This document shows, piece after piece, positions 1 to 6,807 of a stretch of 12,217 nucleotides of DNA. Under the pieces are notes generated by a model, which was not told the DNA's origin, ran no database searches, and saw only the letters and a program-made list of their open reading frames with translations. The stretch spans positions 1 through 12,217 of the forward strand of contig WRHT01000019.1 in the NCBI GenBank assembly GCA_009783115.1. Reading direction: 5' to 3'. This stretch comes from Desulfovibrionaceae bacterium. Its GTDB lineage: Bacteria > Desulfobacterota > Desulfovibrionia > Desulfovibrionales > Desulfovibrionaceae. A program made the translations under genes and the position numbers. Positions within the stretch are counted from its first letter, which is position 1. Each line of letters starts with the position of its first letter.

Positions 1-1012
1 CCCGGCTTTCGTCAAAAATCCTCTGGGCTGGAAGCCGGCGTTCACGCATTCTTCGGAACCATTCTTCCTTAAGGGAAACCAGGGCTTGTTCCCTCCATTC
101 ATCCCGATCCGCCTCTTCCGGCTCATATAGGGCCAAGCCCTCGGCGGCCAGAGAATCCAACTCCGCCCGTTCGCCCGCGGCCAGACCCTGGCCGATCAAA
201 TAGGCCAGTTTTTCACCGCTCTCCTCTTCCAGGATCCTTTGCAGATCCTTGGGCAGACTGTTCCAGGCGTCCAGGCTCATGGCCATCCACCAGCCGTTAT
301 AGCTGTGCCCGCTCAGGGTAAGGCCCTTGATCTGCCCGGACATGTTCAGGGCGCGCAGCCCGTCCACCGGCAATACGCAACCGTCGGCCATATTGCGGGC
401 CAGGGAAAATCCGAAATCCGACCTGGGGATGATGAAAGGAGAGGCCCCCAGGTGACGCGCCACCCTGGCCGCATCGCCGTCGGCCACCAGGATCTTTTTG
501 CCGCGCGCCTGTCCGGCTCTGGCGATTTTTTCGCTGCTCCCCCAGCAAAATTGCGCCGGGGCCGAAACATGGAAACTGAGAATCTTGACCTCGGCAAATT
601 CATGCCGCATTTCCGGAATATCCTTGACCATGCGCCATAAGGCTACCGAGGCCTCTGGCGGCGAAACCCCCGGCTCCGGCAGATCGGCCACCCCTGATAC
701 CAGGAAGCGCCCAGGATTACGGGCAAAGTAATTATGCCCGATGTCCACACGGCCCTTGCGCACCATTTCGAAGTGTTCCAGCTCAGGCCCCAGGGCGTTG
801 GGAGGGAAATAGGCAATCTGCACCCTCCCTCCGGTGCGCTGTCTCACCCGTTCCGCCCAGGGCAGAAAAACCTCCTGCGTCACGGGATGCCGCAAGGCAT
901 AGCCTCCGGACATGTTGAAATTGTAAATCCTGAGATCGCCGGCCCAGGAGCTTTCCGGCCAATAGCTCGCAAGGCACAGGAGCGTGAACCAGCATATCCT
1001 CGATACGCGCAT
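1..1012 (-). CDS. dctP: TRAP-type (DctP-like) periplasmic solute-binding protein, 3' end cut by window edge
   Basis: I translated the minus strand by hand from an ATG at 1012 and found 337 codons open to the left edge, so the C-terminus is missing. An AAGGTGGAG ribosome site lies about 6 bases before the ATG. The protein opens with a signal peptide of about 24 residues ending SSWA, then GDLRIYNFN. The body has DctP-family features: an N-terminal lobe with FLPWAERVRQRTGGRVQIAYFP, then LGPELEHFEMVRKGRVDIGH, and later a GWWMAMSLDAWNSLPKDLQ segment, which is typical of this family near residue 250. DctP proteins bind organic acids or similar small anions in the periplasm and deliver them to DctQM; the substrate cannot be read here. 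It starts 60 bases after the ATPase gene on the same strand, suggesting one transcript. No DctQ or DctM gene is visible, though they could lie beyond the left edge. Family call is firm; substrate and partner unknown. Confidence 0.85.
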   Translation of the reverse strand, partial: MRVSRICWFTLLCLASYWPESSWAGDLRIYNFNMSGGYALRHPVTQEVFLPWAERVRQRTGGRVQIAYFPPNALGPELEHFEMVRKGRVDIGHNYFARNPGRFLVSGVADLPEPGVSPPEASVALWRMVKDIPEMRHEFAEVKILSFHVSAPAQFCWGSSEKIARAGQARGKKILVADGDAARVARHLGASPFIIPRSDFGFSLARNMADGCVLPVDGLRALNMSGQIKGLTLSGHSYNGWWMAMSLDAWNSLPKDLQRILEEESGEKLAYLIGQGLAAGERAELDSLAAEGLALYEPEEADRDEWREQALVSLKEEWFRRMRERRLPAQRIFDESR

Positions 1013-1072
1013 AAATATCTCCACCTTGATGGAATATACGCCGGGGAAGGATGGGGGGCAAGATGAAAAAGC

Positions 1073-1744
1073 TCAGACAGCCGCGGCGTCAAAAATGCGG
1101 CCATCAGCCATACGGATCAGGCGGTCCGCCCGCCCGGCGAATTCCTCGTTATGCGTCACCATGATAATGCTGAGACCATCCCGGTTCAGGGAGCGCAGGG
1201 TCCGCATGATGGAAGCGCCGGTGGCGGAATCCAGGCTGCCGGTGGGTTCATCGGCAAAAAGCACCCGCGCGCCGCGGGCCAGGGCCCGGGCAATGGCCAC
1301 CCGCTGCTGTTCACCACCGGAGAGAGAGTTAGGCTTTATGTCCGCCTTGCCCGCTATTTCCAGGCGATCCAACGCGGCCCGCGCCGCTTCCGTCCGGGCG
1401 GCGCTGACCGGGGCAAGGCCGTCCATGCAAGGCAGAAGCACATTTTCCATGACGGTGAGATAGGGCAGCAGGTGGTGCTGCTGAAAAACCACCGCAAAGG
1501 CCTCGCTGCGCAGCCGGTTGCGTCTTTTTTCCGGAAGCGTGTGGATGTTTTCCCCGTGGAAGAACACTTCCCCGGAATCCGGCTTGATGAGAGAGGATAA
1601 AAGATGCAGCAAGGTGGATTTCCCGGAGCCGGAACGCCCCACTACGCTCAGGAACTCCCCTTCCCGCAGTTCCAGGCTAAGGTTAGCCACCGCGGGCCTC
1701 TCGCCGCCAGGATAGCGTTTTACCAGATCCCGCGCTTGCAGCAT
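1073..1744 (-). CDS. ABC transporter ATP-binding protein, LolD/MacB-type
   Basis: This is a 223-residue ATPase that would power the neighbouring FtsX-type permease. All family motifs are intact: Walker A GRSGSGKST (36-44), Q-loop VVFQQHHLLP (86-94), signature LSGGEQQR (141-148), Walker B VLFADEP (161-167), D-loop GSLD and H-loop histidine 198. QQHHLLP followed by LTVMENV is typical of the LolD/MacB/FtsE group, whose members drive mechanical transmission or lipoprotein export rather than solute import. An open frame extends upstream to 1825, but I chose the ATG at 1744. It lies one base after the permease stop (TAATATG) and begins at MLQARDLVKRYPGG, the normal N-terminus of the family. Tight coupling to the permease implies one complex. 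Substrate unknown; a role in metal or redox protein handling is inferred from the DUF2318 neighbour. Confidence 0.93.
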   Translation of the reverse strand: MLQARDLVKRYPGGERPAVANLSLELREGEFLSVVGRSGSGKSTLLHLLSSLIKPDSGEVFFHGENIHTLPEKRRNRLRSEAFAVVFQQHHLLPYLTVMENVLLPCMDGLAPVSAARTEAARAALDRLEIAGKADIKPNSLSGGEQQRVAIARALARGARVLFADEPTGSLDSATGASIMRTLRSLNRDGLSIIMVTHNEEFAGRADRLIRMADGRIFDAAAV

Positions 1745-1745
1745 A

Positions 1746-2915
1746 TTACAAAGAAGTGAGGGCCTCAGCCGGCTCCACCAGGCTGGCCCGCCAGGCCGGA
1801 AAGGCCGCGGCCAGGCCGGCGGCAAGCGCGGCAGTCAGCGCGGTAAATAAAAAGGGCAGACCCTCAAAGGCCGGGACGAACTCCCCCTCCAGGCGCAGCC
1901 GCCCCATGACATAGACCACCAGCAGCCGGCCCAGGATATACCCCAGAACCCCGGCCAGACAACCGATGAGCACGGCCTCGGATACAAAAACGCTGAACAC
2001 GCCGCCCCTGGAAAAACCCACCGCCCGCATGATGCCTATTTCACGGCGGCGTTCCGCCACCGCGGAGAGCATGGACATGATCAGCATGGCGCAGGCGGTG
2101 ATCAGAATGACCAGGCTGACGGAGAAGGCCAGGGTTTGGGAAAAATGGACGGCGTACATGCGGCTTTCAGCCACCTGGGACAGGGCGCGCACCTCGCTCT
2201 CCGGCAGGGCGGCCTGGAGCTGTTCCACGATATCACCTATGGGACAGCCGGCGCAGAGCGCGGCCACCTCCAGAAAAGAAGCCTGTCCAGGTTTGCCGGC
2301 AAGATCCTGGGCCAAGGAAAGCGGCACGAAGAGCGCCATATCGTCATCGCTCCCCGTGGGCTGGAGCGTGCCGCTCAGGGAAACCGACCGGCCGTCCAAG
2401 TTCAGGACCATTCCCGGCTCAAGTCCAAGTCTGCGGGCCGCCGCCGCTCCGGCCAAGGCTTCAGTCCCGCTGTCGGCCGCCGGAAAATCGCCGCGCGCCT
2501 CCCAATATCCCTTGAGCTGCAACTCCTCTCCCCAATCCACCCCCACCAGAGGAACGGTCTGCCCGCCCAGGCGCGTCATGGCGAGCATCTTGGGCGCGAC
2601 CAGGGCGATGTTCGCCCGCAGGGGCATGGCGTCAATGGCCTGCCGGACATCGGCCAGGAGCAGGGGGCGATCTTCCAGCAGCATGTCCCCCAGAGTATAG
2701 CCGCCGTAACTGATCCTCAAGGTTTCCTGGCGGGGAGTTACCAGAATATTCGCCCCGAAGCTGATCAGCTTCCTTTCCATGTTGTCGGCGACGAGGCCGG
2801 AAACTTGGTGCAAGGCGGACATGGAAGCCAGGCCGAGGGTGAACACGGCGGCCAGGAGCAGGGCCCGCAGCCACTTGACTCGTATATGGCGCAGCGGCAG
2901 CGTAAAAATATTCAT
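1746..2915 (-). CDS. ABC transporter permease, FtsX/MacB family, with periplasmic CxxC
   Basis: This 389-residue membrane protein has the FtsX/MacB layout. One N-terminal membrane helix (about 15-35) is followed by an extracytoplasmic core domain (about 40-250) and three C-terminal helices (about 258-284, 307-337 and 352-375). The stretch ERRREIGIMRAVGFSR (288-303) is the cytoplasmic coupling segment that contacts the ATPase, and PAWRASLVEPAEALTSL is the usual FtsX C-terminus. The extracytoplasmic domain carries CAGCPIGDI with cysteines 221 and 224, a possible metal or disulfide site. The ATG overlaps the stop of the DUF2318 gene in an ATGA arrangement, and the ATPase starts one base after its stop, so the three are translationally coupled. 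Similar permeases accompany DUF2318 proteins beside P19/Ftr1 iron systems. Family call is firm; transported or handled substrate is unknown. Confidence 0.9.
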   Translation of the reverse strand: MNIFTLPLRHIRVKWLRALLLAAVFTLGLASMSALHQVSGLVADNMERKLISFGANILVTPRQETLRISYGGYTLGDMLLEDRPLLLADVRQAIDAMPLRANIALVAPKMLAMTRLGGQTVPLVGVDWGEELQLKGYWEARGDFPAADSGTEALAGAAAARRLGLEPGMVLNLDGRSVSLSGTLQPTGSDDDMALFVPLSLAQDLAGKPGQASFLEVAALCAGCPIGDIVEQLQAALPESEVRALSQVAESRMYAVHFSQTLAFSVSLVILITACAMLIMSMLSAVAERRREIGIMRAVGFSRGGVFSVFVSEAVLIGCLAGVLGYILGRLLVVYVMGRLRLEGEFVPAFEGLPFLFTALTAALAAGLAAAFPAWRASLVEPAEALTSL

Positions 2916-3379
2916 TGCCCGTTCCCCGGAAAATACCCCACGCCGTCCATAAGTTCCGTGGCCTGAATCAAAACCTTGCCGGCCTCCAGTTCAAAAGCGA
3001 CGGGGTGGGGGTTGCAGCCGCCCCGGTTCACGCCTATGCGCTCCAAAGGGAAGCGGCGCCCGCAGTTCACGCAGAGCATCGCCCCTTCATTTTTCACCAG
3101 TTTATAGCCTTTGTCCTCCCGCCAGCAGACTTCGCAGGCGTCCAGGGCCGCCCGGACGGTTCCACGGGCGTCCCGCGCCAGGAAGAAACGGACGGTAATC
3201 TTGCCCTCCTGGTAACGGTAATGGGCGGCTTCGCCCTCGGCGAGAGCCGCAACGTCAATGATCACCCGGCCGTCCACGGCCTGCACGCTCACGGCGGAAT
3301 CCCCGAACAGGCCGAAGAAGGCGGCAGGCGCGGGTTCGGCGCAACACATAAACAGCACGGCCATGGCAAGAACGCGCAT
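2912..3379 (-). CDS. Secreted cysteine-rich DUF2318 (Fe-S-containing) family protein
   Basis: This is a 155-residue protein with a signal peptide of about 20 residues (MRVLAMAVLF, ending APAA). The mature part has a beta-rich stretch and then the DUF2318 cysteine pattern: ACEVC (82-85), MLCVNCG (103-106) and GGCNPHP (cysteine 122), preceded by RAALDAC. Cysteines 12 and 13 lie in the signal peptide. The family is annotated as Fe-S-containing and occurs beside the P19/Ftr1 iron-uptake genes, where it is thought to work in periplasmic iron handling with an FtsX-type ABC pair. The same two ABC genes follow here with a four-base overlap. The frame is open up to 3601, but the ATG at 3379 has a GGAGG site 6 bases upstream and gives a clean signal peptide, so longer starts are rejected. 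P19 and Ftr1 are not in the window. Which metal it binds is unknown. Confidence 0.85.
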   Translation of the reverse strand: MRVLAMAVLFMCCAEPAPAAFFGLFGDSAVSVQAVDGRVIIDVAALAEGEAAHYRYQEGKITVRFFLARDARGTVRAALDACEVCWREDKGYKLVKNEGAMLCVNCGRRFPLERIGVNRGGCNPHPVAFELEAGKVLIQATELMDGVGYFPGNGQ

Positions 3380-3482
3380 TTTTAACCTCCGGCGGACGAA
3401 TTCCGCAGGATCATGTATATGACAATAAATCCGGAGACTCCAATATTTTTTTACGCGCTGAATTAAAGGCATTCCGTCCAGG

Positions 3483-4358
3483 CTACCTGCGCGCCTCAAT
3501 GGAGAGGCTGACCACATAATCCGCCATGTCCACACCCTGAGGAAGGGTTTCGGCGATCCGCCTGAACAGGGGATCGTTCCACTCCCGCATGTTCCGCACA
3601 TAGTCCGGTTTGGGAGTCAGCGTTATGGAGCTGAAACCGGCCTCCACCAGCATGGATCTGGTTTCCTCCACCAGCGCGGCCCCGGCCACGCAGCCCACCA
3701 GGGCTTCCGCCATCTCCCGCGCCTCGTCCGGCAAAGGTTTCAACAGGGCCAAATCCGAAACCGAGACCCGGCCGCCCGGAACGAGCACGCGGAAAATCTC
3801 GCGCCAGACCCTGGGTTTGTCCGGGGAAAGATTAATGACGCAGTTGGAAAGCGCCACGTCAATGCTGGCGTCCGGCACGGGCAGGCATTCAATCTCGCCC
3901 AGGCGGAATTCCACGTTGTCCAGGCCGGTACGCCGCCGGTATTCCTCAATATTTCCCCGGGCCTTGGCCAACATTTCCGGGGTCATATCCACGCCGATCA
4001 CCAGGCCGGAGGCTCCGACCTTTTCTCCGGCCTGGAAAACGTCAAACCCGCCGCCGCTTCCAAGATCCAGTACCCTCTGCCCTTCACGCAAGGCGGCGAT
4101 AGCCACGGGGTTGCCGCAGGAAAGCCCCATGTTCGCGCCTTCCGGCAGCCTGGTAAGGTTTTCCGCGTCATAGCCCACGGCCTGGGCCAGCCGGAAGGGG
4201 TCAAGCTGTCCGCAACGCTCATCCCCGCCACAGCAGGAACGCCGCCCCGCGGCAACGGCCGCATAGCCGGCGCGCACCGCGGCCCGGACCTGTTCGTTAT
4301 TTTTGTCGCATTCGGGCATGCGCATAAGTTCTTCCAGATTATGTTTTTTCATCATCAT
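3483..4358 (-). CDS. arsM: Arsenite S-adenosylmethionine methyltransferase ArsM
   Basis: ArsM methylates arsenite stepwise with S-adenosylmethionine in the cytoplasm, giving methylated and volatile arsenicals. The 291-residue product has the class I methyltransferase fold: VLDLGSGGGFD (97-106, SAM-binding motif I), VIGVDMTPEML (120-130) and an LPVPDASIDVALSNCVINL segment (159-177). All cysteines expected for arsenite binding are present: SCC (42-43), MGLSCGNP (81), SNCVINL (173) and LVGCVAGA (223), so it should be active. The reading frame overlaps the end of arsR. The start is uncertain: three ATGs in a row begin at 4358 and none has a clear ribosome site, while an ATG near 4325 (LEELMRMPE) has GGAAG just upstream. 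The frame is also open to an ATG at 4412, which would lie deep inside arsR. Overlap with arsR implies co-transcription and arsenic induction. Confidence 0.95.
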   Translation of the reverse strand: MMMKKHNLEELMRMPECDKNNEQVRAAVRAGYAAVAAGRRSCCGGDERCGQLDPFRLAQAVGYDAENLTRLPEGANMGLSCGNPVAIAALREGQRVLDLGSGGGFDVFQAGEKVGASGLVIGVDMTPEMLAKARGNIEEYRRRTGLDNVEFRLGEIECLPVPDASIDVALSNCVINLSPDKPRVWREIFRVLVPGGRVSVSDLALLKPLPDEAREMAEALVGCVAGAALVEETRSMLVEAGFSSITLTPKPDYVRNMREWNDPLFRRIAETLPQGVDMADYVVSLSIEARR

Positions 4359-4677
4359 AACAACAGTTTGGGGAATAAACCAAGGACGCCCCGCTGCCGG
4401 AACAACATTCATCCGTAAGGTAGGCGATAATTCCGAGCATCAGGGGAATGTTGGCCCAATAGCGCGTATGGCGGCCTTCACGTTCCATGCCGGCCAGACC
4501 GCTGTGGACGAGGCCTTTCAGGTGAAAAGACAAATTGGTCTTGGGGATGTCCAGCCTCCTGGAAATCTCCCCGGCTACCAGGCCGTCCGGCGCATGTTTG
4601 ACCAGCAGGCGGAAAACGGCCAAGCGAGCCTCGGAGCTGAGAACCTCAAAGATGGCGGCAACGGTTTTACTTTCCAT
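4339..4677 (-). CDS. arsR: ArsR/SmtB-family arsenic-responsive repressor
   Basis: This 112-residue winged-helix repressor should bind the operator in its own promoter and let go when trivalent arsenic binds. The recognition helix region is AGEISRRLDIPKTNLSFHLKGL (about 35-56), followed by the wing around MEREGRHTRYW. Cysteine pairs near the C-terminus, TDECC (91-92) and NCC (105-106), are the likely As(III) ligands, an arrangement seen in ArsR types that bind metal through C-terminal vicinal cysteines. I chose the ATG at 4677 (MESKTVAA). A GTG at 4695 would add six residues but sits inside the promoter spacer and operator. With the promoter at 4684-4712, the predicted transcription start coincides with this ATG, so the message may be leaderless. 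The 3' end overlaps arsM. Confidence 0.93.
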   Translation of the reverse strand: MESKTVAAIFEVLSSEARLAVFRLLVKHAPDGLVAGEISRRLDIPKTNLSFHLKGLVHSGLAGMEREGRHTRYWANIPLMLGIIAYLTDECCSGSGASLVYSPNCCYDDEKT

Positions 4678-4683
4678 TAAATG

Positions 4684-4707
4684 ATTATTCAACACTAATT
4701 GAACAAT
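4684..4707. promoter_or_regulatory. Probable ArsR operator (palindrome inside the arsR promoter)
   Basis: The core is TTCAA-N6-TTGAA (4688-4703). Extended outward it reads ATTATTCAA-N6-TTGAACAAT, with 8 of 9 bases paired in each arm. It covers the whole -10 box and most of the spacer, so a bound dimer would block RNA polymerase. TTCAA-N6-TTGAA-like palindromes are typical ArsR/SmtB-family operators. Assignment to this ArsR is inferred from position. Confidence 0.7.
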
Positions 4708-4712
4708 GTCAA
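4684..4712 (-). promoter_or_regulatory. Near-consensus sigma-70 promoter of arsRM
   Basis: Read on the minus strand, a perfect TTGACA (4712-4707) is followed by a 17-base spacer and AATAAT (4689-4684), five of six matches to TATAAT. The usual spacing from the -10 box places the transcription start at or next to base 4677, the A of the arsR ATG. There is no room for a leader or ribosome site. This is the best promoter match in the window. Confidence 0.8.
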
Positions 4713-4723
4713 GAAGGCAGGAT

Positions 4724-4747
4724 AAAAAACTTTGCTGCCGGTTTTTT
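4724..4747. terminator. Weak A/T-stem inverted repeat between the nuclease gene and arsR
   Basis: AAAAAAC (4724-4730) and GTTTTTT (4741-4747) form a 7-base inverted repeat around a 10-base loop, just after the nuclease stop on the minus strand and just before the arsR promoter. The stem is nearly all A/T and would be unstable, so this is only a possible weak bidirectional terminator. Confidence 0.25.
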
Positions 4748-4751
4748 TGAC

Positions 4752-5291
4752 TCAGTAACGGGGCCTGAAATCTTTGCCCTCATCCCAGAGCCTTTGCCAT
4801 TCGCGGGTGTAAATACCGGCGATGTCCGGCACATTCCAAAGCATCAGGACGTTTTCGGCGTTGTCGGCGGCAGCGGCGGCGCTGAAATTGAAGCTGCCCG
4901 TTTCCACATGCCGTCCGTCAAAGACCATGAACTTGTGATGGAAAATGGCGTAATTGCCGTTGACCCGCACGGGCACGCCCTGGTTGGCGAGAAAGGTCAC
5001 AGCGGAATATCTCTCCGTGTTGGATTTTTCATCAGCTACCAGCATAACCTTGACCCCCCGCTTGCGCGCCTCGGCCAAGGCCCGCGAAATCTTCCGGTTG
5101 GTAAAGGAAAAAGCCGCTACCAGTATGGATTTTTCGGCCCGGTTGATCCCTCGCAAAATGAGGGCCTCCGCGTTGCCTTGGGGCGAGAAGCCCACATCAA
5201 AGCCCGCGCCGGCGGGAAAAGGTTCAGTAGCTTGCACAGGGGCGCAAAGCCCCCAAAAAACGCAGATAAAAAAACAAAACCGCCTGATCAT
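4752..5291 (-). CDS. Secreted phospholipase D-family nuclease (single HKD motif, Nuc-like)
   Basis: This 179-residue protein has a hydrophobic signal peptide (RRFCFFICVFWGLCAPVQA, cut near residue 21), so it should act in the periplasm or outside the cell. The mature part is one PLD domain with a complete HKD motif: H118-x-K120-x4-D125 and, six residues on, GSFNF (132-136). Single-HKD proteins of this size resemble the Salmonella Nuc endonuclease, which dimerises to pair two HKD motifs and cleaves DNA without a metal cofactor. Other features typical of Nuc-like proteins are ILVAAFSFTNRKISRALAEARKRGVKV (about 56-82) and QGVPVRVN. The start ATG at 5291 is preceded by AAGGCGG. It precedes arsR on the same strand, but the arsR promoter lies between, so a functional link to arsenic is not implied. 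Phospholipase activity cannot be excluded from sequence. Confidence 0.88.
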   Translation of the reverse strand: MIRRFCFFICVFWGLCAPVQATEPFPAGAGFDVGFSPQGNAEALILRGINRAEKSILVAAFSFTNRKISRALAEARKRGVKVMLVADEKSNTERYSAVTFLANQGVPVRVNGNYAIFHHKFMVFDGRHVETGSFNFSAAAAADNAENVLMLWNVPDIAGIYTREWQRLWDEGKDFRPRY

Positions 5292-5323
5292 GAAACCGCC
5301 GCCTTGCCTTCATGCCCCAGCCA

Positions 5324-5342
5324 TCCGGCGCGGCGCGCCGGA
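5324..5342. repeat. Perfect GC-rich palindrome in the divergent intergenic region
   Basis: TCCGGCGCG, one central G, then CGCGCCGGA form a perfect 9-base inverted repeat between the divergent nuclease and radical-SAM genes. No T-run follows on either strand, so it is not a standard terminator. It would fall in the 5' leader of the nuclease message and could be a hairpin or a protein-binding site. Confidence 0.6.
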
Positions 5343-5349
5343 CGGCAAA

Positions 5350-5377
5350 AGAATATGAAAAATAAAAGTTCTTCCAA
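5350..5377 (-). promoter_or_regulatory. Possible promoter of the nuclease gene
   Basis: On the minus strand TTGGAA (5377-5372), a 16-base spacer and TATTCT (5355-5350) make a moderate sigma-70 match. It abuts, back to back, the -35 box of the opposing radical-SAM promoter. Weak evidence from pattern alone. Confidence 0.3.
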
Positions 5378-5406
5378 TTGCCAAACCAAGACATGACTAT
5401 CATAAT
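5378..5406 (+). promoter_or_regulatory. Sigma-70 promoter of the radical-SAM/WD40 operon
   Basis: TTGCCA (5378-5383), a 17-base spacer and CATAAT (5401-5406) each match the consensus at five of six positions. The expected start is near 5413, only about three bases before the ATG at 5416. The bases just before that ATG contain no ribosome site, so the operon's first gene may be translated from a nearly leaderless message. Confidence 0.6.
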
Positions 5407-5415
5407 GCCCTGTAC

Positions 5416-6807
5416 ATGAACACCGTTACAATAAACGGCAAAACGCCGCCGGAACAGATTTTCTCGATCCCGCTGGAGAAAGGGAAGTTCCTGGTATACG
5501 CCCCGCTCAAGGGCATAGCCTTCATCGCCAATGCCGCGCTGGTCAACGCCATCGTGGCGCAATGCCGGGCAAAACGCCCCCAAAAACCAGGCGATCCCAA
5601 TCTTGAATTCCTGCGCCGGATTGATTTTTTCTCGCCCGCCCCTCCTCCCGCGGATGAATATGCCGCGCGGGGCGTGGCCTATGACACGGCAGTACTCTTC
5701 CTGACCAACCGCTGCAACCTGCGCTGCTCTTATTGCTACGCCTCCTCCGGGGATTTTGCCCCGAAAATGATGTCCTGGGAGATCGCCAGGGCGGCCGTGG
5801 ATCGTGTTTTGGACGAGGTGGCGGGACGGGGCGAAAACGAGATGACCCTGGGGTTTCACGGCGGCGGCGAGCCGACCATGAACTGGAAGATCCTGACCAG
5901 GACCGTGGATTACGCCAGGGAGCAGGCCGGAAAAAAAAAGATCCGGCTGCGCCTTTCCGGAGCCTTCAACGGCTGCTGGCCACCCAGGGTGCGCGAATAC
6001 ATGCTGGCCAACTTCACGGATATCAGCCTCTCCTTTGACGGCCTGCCCGAGGTGCAGAACCGGCAGCGCCCGGCCGCCGGGGGAAAAGCCTCTTTCGGCC
6101 GGGTGGCGAAAACCCTGGCCGCCCTGGATCAATCCGGGGTGTCTTACGGAATCCGGATGACGGTGACCCGGGATGGCCTTGACCGGCTGGCCGAGAGCGT
6201 GGATTTCATCTGCGGGCGTTTCCGTCCGGCGAAGATCCAGGCGGAGCCGGTGTTCCTTGAAGGGCGGGCGCGGGCGGATCAAACGGTGGCTGACGCCGGC
6301 CTGTTCGTGGAGCAGTTCATCCGCGCCCATCGCCTGGCGGCACGGCGGGGAATTGATTTCTTTTACTCCGGCGCAAGGCCGGAGGCGCTGGTTCAACGCT
6401 TCTGTCTGGCCGCCTGCCGGGCGCTGGTGGTCACAGCGGACGGCGATGTCACCGTCTGCTTTGAAACCTACGGACGGGAGCATCCGTTGAGCGCACGCTT
6501 CCTTGTGGGCGGCTACCGGGGCGGAGACTATGTGATCGAACAGGACAAGCTGGACGCGCATTTCAGCCGCACGGCGGACAGCATACCCTACTGCCGGGGC
6601 TGTTTTTGCCGCTGGCACTGCGCCGGGGACTGCTCCATAAAAGCCAGCGCCGCCGGCCGGGTGGACGAGTTCGCGCCCACCGGCAGATGCGCCATTACCC
6701 AGGAACTGACCAAATACCTCATCCTGGACAGGATACAGCAAAGCGGCGGCCTTGTCTGGCAAAGAGAGGGCAAGCCTGGTTTGGAACCGGGTAAGGAGAG
6801 CCTATGA
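5416..6807 (+). CDS. Radical SAM/SPASM enzyme, probable peptide maturase for the following WD40 proteins
   Basis: The 463-residue protein has three parts. Residues about 10-55 (SIPLEKGKFLVYAPLKGIAFIANAALVNAI) resemble the small leader-binding (RRE/PqqD-like) fold that opens many RiPP maturases; this resemblance is by eye. The radical SAM core follows, with the Fe-S motif CNLRCSYC (100, 104, 107), FHGGGEPT (147-154) for SAM binding and SLSFDGL. The C-terminal SPASM domain has C334-x8-G-x4-C348, then C393-x2-C396-x5-C402-x3-C406 and C425, the complete pattern for two auxiliary [4Fe-4S] clusters. Cysteines 330 and 398 are extra. SPASM enzymes include sulfatase maturases and thioether- or C-C-bond-forming peptide maturases. 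The stop overlaps the next ATG by four bases (ATGA) and AAGGAG lies upstream of it, so the first WD40 gene is translationally coupled and is the likely substrate. The exact chemistry is unknown. Confidence 0.92.
   Translation: MNTVTINGKTPPEQIFSIPLEKGKFLVYAPLKGIAFIANAALVNAIVAQCRAKRPQKPGDPNLEFLRRIDFFSPAPPPADEYAARGVAYDTAVLFLTNRCNLRCSYCYASSGDFAPKMMSWEIARAAVDRVLDEVAGRGENEMTLGFHGGGEPTMNWKILTRTVDYAREQAGKKKIRLRLSGAFNGCWPPRVREYMLANFTDISLSFDGLPEVQNRQRPAAGGKASFGRVAKTLAALDQSGVSYGIRMTVTRDGLDRLAESVDFICGRFRPAKIQAEPVFLEGRARADQTVADAGLFVEQFIRAHRLAARRGIDFFYSGARPEALVQRFCLAACRALVVTADGDVTVCFETYGREHPLSARFLVGGYRGGDYVIEQDKLDAHFSRTADSIPYCRGCFCRWHCAGDCSIKASAAGRVDEFAPTGRCAITQELTKYLILDRIQQSGGLVWQREGKPGLEPGKESL

Noticed and set aside
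2136..2966. 276-codon open frame on the plus strand
   Set aside because: It is antisense to the FtsX-type permease, whose motifs and coupled start are clear.
3380..3601. Upstream extension of the DUF2318 reading frame into arsM
   Set aside because: The ATG at 3379 has a strong ribosome site and a signal peptide right after it; the extension overlaps arsM and looks non-coding.
5224..6762. 512-codon open frame on the minus strand
   Set aside because: It lies antisense to the radical-SAM gene, has no recognisable motif and is explained by the GC-rich third positions of the real gene.
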